A stretch of 7,684 nt of DNA. Origin: DATKKG01 sp964475215 (lineage in GTDB: Archaea > Thermoproteota > Nitrososphaeria > Conexivisphaerales > DTJL01). Below are positions 5,132 to 7,684 of the stretch, piece by piece. Positions within the stretch are counted from its first letter, which is position 1; every line of letters begins with the position of its first letter. Location of the stretch: positions 1 to 7,684 of the forward strand of contig CAYYVT010000191.1 in assembly GCA_964475215.1 (NCBI GenBank), in the 5' to 3' direction. The notes beneath the pieces are model-generated. The model searched no databases and had not been told where the DNA came from. It was given only the letters and a program-made list of their open reading frames with translations. A program made the position numbers and the translations under genes.

Positions 5132-5815
5132 TTGCAAGGCGACCTGAAGAAGTTCCTGGCTTTCACATTGGTGGGGGTCGCAATGCTGGTTGGCGCGGTA
5201 CAGGGGCCCTTCGATTCCTTCTCCGAAGTGAACCTGGTCTTCCATCATTTCCAGCACCTCGTAATCATCTTCGGGGGCTTTTCGGTGGGTTATGGGATTG
5301 CCATCCTCTACAGTTTGAGCTGGAACGAGGGATGGTCGCGCTTCAAGGCCCTCTGGGCTCGTTTCAACAAGGGAGGATATGTGGCGGCGGCTCTCTTCAT
5401 GATAATATTCAACTTCTGGCACATCCCCCAGGCCTTCACCTTCACCGTCCTTCCAGGGAACGAAGGGATCCACGAACTTGAGCACGCCATGTTCTTCGCA
5501 TCGGCTGCGTTCCTCATCGCCGCGACTCCCTTCATGTCACGAGGTTTCAAGACGATCTACATATTCGTCTTTGGAAACATGAACTCGATGATGGGGGTCC
5601 TTTATTCCGTATGGGGGACGAACCTATTTGCTCCCTACCCAGCCTATCAACAGAACCAGTTCGGCCTCGTGATGTCCGCCTCGGGGTTATTGACCATGAC
5701 AATCGGGACCTTCGCCTACGTGTACCTGACCGAAAGAAGGTTGAACAGGGCGTTGGAGAAGCTACCCGTGAGCGAGCCCTCGGACGACTTGAAACTGAAG
5801 CTCGAAGAAGCCTAG
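5132..5815 (+). CDS. CtaG/DUF1404-like six-helix membrane protein with conserved-pattern histidines
   Basis: The product is 227 residues with about six membrane helices, near 7-24, 40-61, 83-106, 117-134, 141-162 and 178-200, and a charged C-terminal tail. Histidines fall in the pattern of the caa3-type CtaG / DUF1404 group: HHFQH (38-42) at the start of helix 2, FWHIPQAF (95-102) in helix 3 and HELEHAMFF (114-122) entering helix 4. In bacteria CtaG proteins help deliver copper to the cytochrome oxidase CuA site. The archaeal relatives are uncharacterised, so metal handling here is an inference. The start is TTG 5132, since the frame has a stop at 5096-5098 and no in-frame ATG before 5183, which would cut into helix 1. 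The start remains uncertain. The next gene follows after 55 bp on the same strand. Confidence 0.72.
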   Translation: MQGDLKKFLAFTLVGVAMLVGAVQGPFDSFSEVNLVFHHFQHLVIIFGGFSVGYGIAILYSLSWNEGWSRFKALWARFNKGGYVAAALFMIIFNFWHIPQAFTFTVLPGNEGIHELEHAMFFASAAFLIAATPFMSRGFKTIYIFVFGNMNSMMGVLYSVWGTNLFAPYPAYQQNQFGLVMSASGLLTMTIGTFAYVYLTERRLNRALEKLPVSEPSDDLKLKLEEA

Positions 5816-5870
5816 CTCGCCTCAAATATGGGACCCCATAGTCCAGGTCTTCGGAGAAGAAGAGAAGAGG

Positions 5871-6098
5871 ATGGCGTACCGGACAGTCGTAGGAATAGTC
5901 GGAGTCCTCATCTTACTTGCAGGCGCGGTGTTCGCCCTTCAGGGAGCGAATGTAATCGGCGGGAGCTCGTTCATGAACGGCAGCTCTACCTGGATTTATG
6001 CGGGCCTTCTCATTGCCATCGTCGGAGCGCTGATCGCCTTTGCAGGCTACGCGTCCGGACGGGGCAGCCCGGCGCCCAATGTCGGCAGGTCCCCGTAG
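5871..6098 (+). CDS. Small two-helix membrane protein, hypothetical
   Basis: The product is 75 residues with two hydrophobic segments: about 5-24 (TVVGIVGVLILLAGAVFALQ) and 41-60 (WIYAGLLIAIVGALIAFAGY). They are joined by a short polar loop with GANVIGGSSFMNGSS, and the tail is basic and Gly/Pro-rich. This pattern (LxGxVFxLQGxxVIGGSxFM, then a second helix) recurs in many small bacterial and archaeal membrane proteins of unknown role. ATG 5871 is preceded by a purine-rich stretch with GGAG (5853-5856), rather far away, and GAGG directly adjoining. It follows the CtaG-like gene by 55 bp and may be co-transcribed with it. A CAAATATGG string at 5823-5831 could instead be its own TATA box. Confidence 0.7.
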   Translation: MAYRTVVGIVGVLILLAGAVFALQGANVIGGSSFMNGSSTWIYAGLLIAIVGALIAFAGYASGRGSPAPNVGRSP

Positions 6099-6220
6099 CC
6101 AAGCTGCAGGCTGGGACTGAGCGGCCGGTCAGCCCATCTACCTCGAGCCCAGCGACGGCAGCCGTCGCCCTACAAGGATCGCCTCCCACCTAGGACGATA
6201 TGGACCGCTTGGACCGAAAC

Positions 6221-6230
6221 TCATATAAAG
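6221..6230 (+). promoter_or_regulatory. TATA box of the RAM-domain gene
   Basis: TCATATAAAG, preceded by purine-rich CCGAAAC, is a good archaeal BRE/TATA match. It predicts transcription from about 6250, directly before ATG 6254 and 10-15 nt before the in-frame TTG 6264. It ends a 165-bp intergenic gap that otherwise shows nothing recognisable. Confidence 0.65.
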
Positions 6231-6263
6231 CGAACAAAGAAAGGTTCGTTTCGATGACCATGC

Positions 6264-6563
6264 TTGAGTCGACTGCTTGCGTTCGTAGACATTTTCGTCG
6301 ACTCACCGTATATGGACGACGTAGTTAGTGCACTTTCTAAGCTGGACTGCATGGAAGAGCTATACGAAGTCACCGGGGAGTTCGACATAGTCACCCTCGT
6401 GTCCGCCGCCGACATCGAGGAGTTTAGGGACATCTTGAAGAACAAGATAATGAAGACGGTGGGGGTCAAGAGCACCGTCAGCGCCATAATACTGCACGCC
6501 CAGAAGGGCCCCTACAGCACGAATGGCGCAAACCTGCGACAGGCTTCGAAGGCTTCCCAATAA
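6264..6563 (+). CDS. Stand-alone Lrp/AsnC ligand-binding (RAM) domain protein
   Basis: The product is 99 residues. Residues 5-80 form one RAM domain, the alpha/beta effector-binding module of Lrp/AsnC regulators: strand AFVDIFVD, helix MDDVVSALSKL, strand CMEELYEVTGEFDIVTLVSA with the Gly-Glu-Phe-Asp turn, helix DIEEFRDILKNKI, then VGVKSTVSAIIL. There is no DNA-binding helix-turn-helix. Such single-domain proteins oligomerise and bind amino acids or other small molecules, often acting with full-length Lrp partners. A polar tail of about 20 residues follows. The frame is closed by TGA at 6255-6257, so the start must be TTG 6264 or a later codon inside the fold. Two ATGs just upstream (6254, 6260) are one frame off; see findings. 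kdpA follows after 59 bp, so the protein may be linked to potassium uptake (inference). Confidence 0.88.
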   Translation: MSRLLAFVDIFVDSPYMDDVVSALSKLDCMEELYEVTGEFDIVTLVSAADIEEFRDILKNKIMKTVGVKSTVSAIILHAQKGPYSTNGANLRQASKASQ

Positions 6564-6568
6564 TTCCA

Positions 6569-6585
6569 GGGAGATTGCAATTCCC
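6569..6585. repeat. ATTGCAAT palindrome with GGGA/TCCC flanks before kdpA
   Basis: ATTGCAAT at 6574-6581 is a perfect 8-bp palindrome. GGGA at 6569-6572 and TCCC at 6582-6585 surround it, offset by half a base from its centre. It sits in the 59-bp gap between the RAM gene and kdpA, about 40-55 bp before TTG 6623. That would suit an operator, but the motif is short. Confidence 0.25.
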
Positions 6586-6622
6586 AGTGGGGACTATGCT
6601 AGAGGAGTGAGGATGAGAGGGC

Positions 6623-7684
6623 TTGACGACCGCCATCGACGTCGGGATCGCCGTGCTGATAATCGGCGCAACCCTAGTGGCAGCCAAACTGCTTGCTCCC
6701 TACGTGACCGGGGTATTCACTCGTAAGCCAACTCGACTGGACAGGTTCTTCGGCCCCATTGAAAACGCCATCTACCGCGTGCTGGGGGTCGACCCTGACA
6801 GGGGGATGGGGTGGAAGGAATACTTCCTGGTGGGGCTCTTCCTCAACATCGCCCAGATGGCGATCGCATACCTGATCCTCGTGTACCAGGGCTACCTCCC
6901 CCTTAACCCTCAGAAGTTCCCTGGGATGAGCTGGGACCTCGCCTTCAATACGGTGGTCTCCTTCGCGACGAACACCAACCTCCAGCACTACAACGGCGAG
7001 ACGACCCTCTCGTACTTCAGCCAGATGACGGCCATCCAATTCCTTCAGTTCACATCAGCTGCGACGGGGATATGCATGGGCGTGGCCATGGTGAGGGGCT
7101 TCGTGACGAACTCAAAGGACCTGGGGAACTTCTACGCTGACTTCGTCAGGACCCTTACTCGGATCCTGATTCCAATGTGCCTGGTGGCCTCCCTCATCCT
7201 GGTCGCAATGGGCGTGCCCCAGACCATCAGCGGCTATCAGATGGTGACCACGGTGGAGGGTGCCTCCCAGACCCTGCTTGTGGGGCCAGTGGCATCGTTG
7301 GTTTCGATAATGCAGCTGGGGACGAATGGCGGCGGCTACTATGGGGCCAATTCGGCCTACCCCTTCCAGAATCCCACGCCCGCATCGGACATCCTCCAGA
7401 TAGCATTGATGCTCCTCCTGCCCACGGTCCTGATCTTCGTCTTCGGAGAGCTACTGGGGAAGAAGAAGGAGGCGAGGCCCGTGCTCTATGCCGCATATGG
7501 CCTCTTCGCCATAGACCTGGCCCTGGCTTTTATCCCAAATATTCCGCTCGGCCCAGGCATCGAGACGAGGATAGGAGGCTTCTTCTCGGCCTTCTGGACC
7601 GTGGTGACCACCGCCGTCACCACAGGGTCTGTGAACACGTCGCTGGCGGCGATGCATCCGCTGACGATACTGGCTGCCTTCATG
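6623..7684 (+). CDS. kdpA: Potassium-transporting ATPase subunit A, KdpA (3' end beyond the window)
   Basis: The frame runs uninterrupted from TTG 6623 to the last base, 354 codons of an expected 550-600. KdpA is the membrane subunit that forms the selectivity filter of the high-affinity K+ pump KdpFABC. Three filter regions are clear: TNTNLQHYNGETTLSYFSQM (116-135), LGTNGGGYYGANSAYPFQNP (232-251) and TTAVTTGSVNTSLAAMHPL (329-347). TM segments flank them: 7-23, 66-88, 136-158, 180-196, 257-275 and 287-303. The second filter reads YYGANSAYPFQNP where bacterial KdpA usually has FFNANSAHPFENP. TTG 6623 is the only sensible start: the frame is closed by TGA 6614-6616, and GAGG lies ten bases upstream. 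No kdpF or two-component kdpDE is visible upstream; kdpB and kdpC would be expected beyond the window. Confidence 0.95.
   Translation, partial: MTTAIDVGIAVLIIGATLVAAKLLAPYVTGVFTRKPTRLDRFFGPIENAIYRVLGVDPDRGMGWKEYFLVGLFLNIAQMAIAYLILVYQGYLPLNPQKFPGMSWDLAFNTVVSFATNTNLQHYNGETTLSYFSQMTAIQFLQFTSAATGICMGVAMVRGFVTNSKDLGNFYADFVRTLTRILIPMCLVASLILVAMGVPQTISGYQMVTTVEGASQTLLVGPVASLVSIMQLGTNGGGYYGANSAYPFQNPTPASDILQIALMLLLPTVLIFVFGELLGKKKEARPVLYAAYGLFAIDLALAFIPNIPLGPGIETRIGGFFSAFWTVVTTAVTTGSVNTSLAAMHPLTILAAFM

Noticed and set aside
5130..6581. The 8-mer GATTGCAA at the CtaG-like start (5130-5137 region) and before kdpA (6573-6580)
   Set aside because: Only eight bases are shared, one copy overlaps a proposed start codon, and the flanks differ. 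Chance is the simpler explanation.
6674..7657. Several minus-strand open frames opposite kdpA
   Set aside because: KdpA filter motifs fix the plus-strand frame from 6623 to the window end; the opposite frames are shadows rich in Arg, His and Pro.
1..7684. CRISPR arrays, insertion sequences, phage or plasmid genes, attachment-site duplications of the tRNA ends
   Set aside because: I found no spaced direct repeats, transposase or integrase motifs, or second copies of the tRNA 3' ends in the window.

Overview
The window looks archaeal. Both tRNA genes lack an encoded CCA and are interrupted by introns that fold into the bulge-helix-bulge (BHB) substrate of the archaeal splicing endonuclease. 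Several genes have TATA-like boxes 25-40 bp upstream and little or no Shine-Dalgarno sequence. At least three genes appear to start with TTG. A stand-alone Lrp/AsnC ligand-binding (RAM) protein and a membrane-anchored winged-helix protein fit archaea too. The interrupted tRNAs make a TACK-type archaeon (Thermoproteota/Nitrososphaerota side) my best guess, but I cannot name a lineage from this sequence alone. Codons in the real genes favour G or C in the third position.

Layout. Positions 2-205 hold a short or 5'-truncated hypothetical gene, followed by about 390 bp with no convincing gene. An NTF2/SnoaL-like protein lies on the minus strand (600-950). Next comes a convergent pair: a secreted Met-rich small protein (1325-1642, plus) and a two-helix membrane protein with a Met-rich extracytoplasmic loop and a C-terminal winged helix-turn-helix (1655-2302, minus). 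A divergent tRNA pair follows: elongator tRNA-Met(CAT) with a 15-nt canonical intron, and tRNA-Leu(TAA), which only folds if two introns are removed, neither at the usual 37/38 site. A possible gene remnant sits downstream of tRNA-Leu. On the minus strand are a membrane-anchored DUF192 protein (2969-3415) and a dihydropyrimidinase/D-hydantoinase-family amidohydrolase (3508-4905). On the plus strand are a CtaG/DUF1404-like His-rich six-helix membrane protein, a two-helix small membrane protein, the stand-alone RAM protein, and the first 354 residues of the potassium pump subunit KdpA, which runs off the window.

How the parts may work together. The most distinctive unit is the Met-rich pair. 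The secreted protein and the sensor loop of the membrane regulator share an MMGxG(G)MMxW-type motif, which suggests that both see the same soft metal (Cu(I)/Ag(I)) or each other, with the winged helix relaying the signal to DNA. A near-perfect dyad upstream of the regulator is a candidate operator. The RAM protein next to kdpA could be a small-molecule sensor tied to potassium uptake. The hydantoinase and DUF192 genes follow each other on one strand, but a separate TATA-like box lies before DUF192. These functional links are inferences from motif and position.
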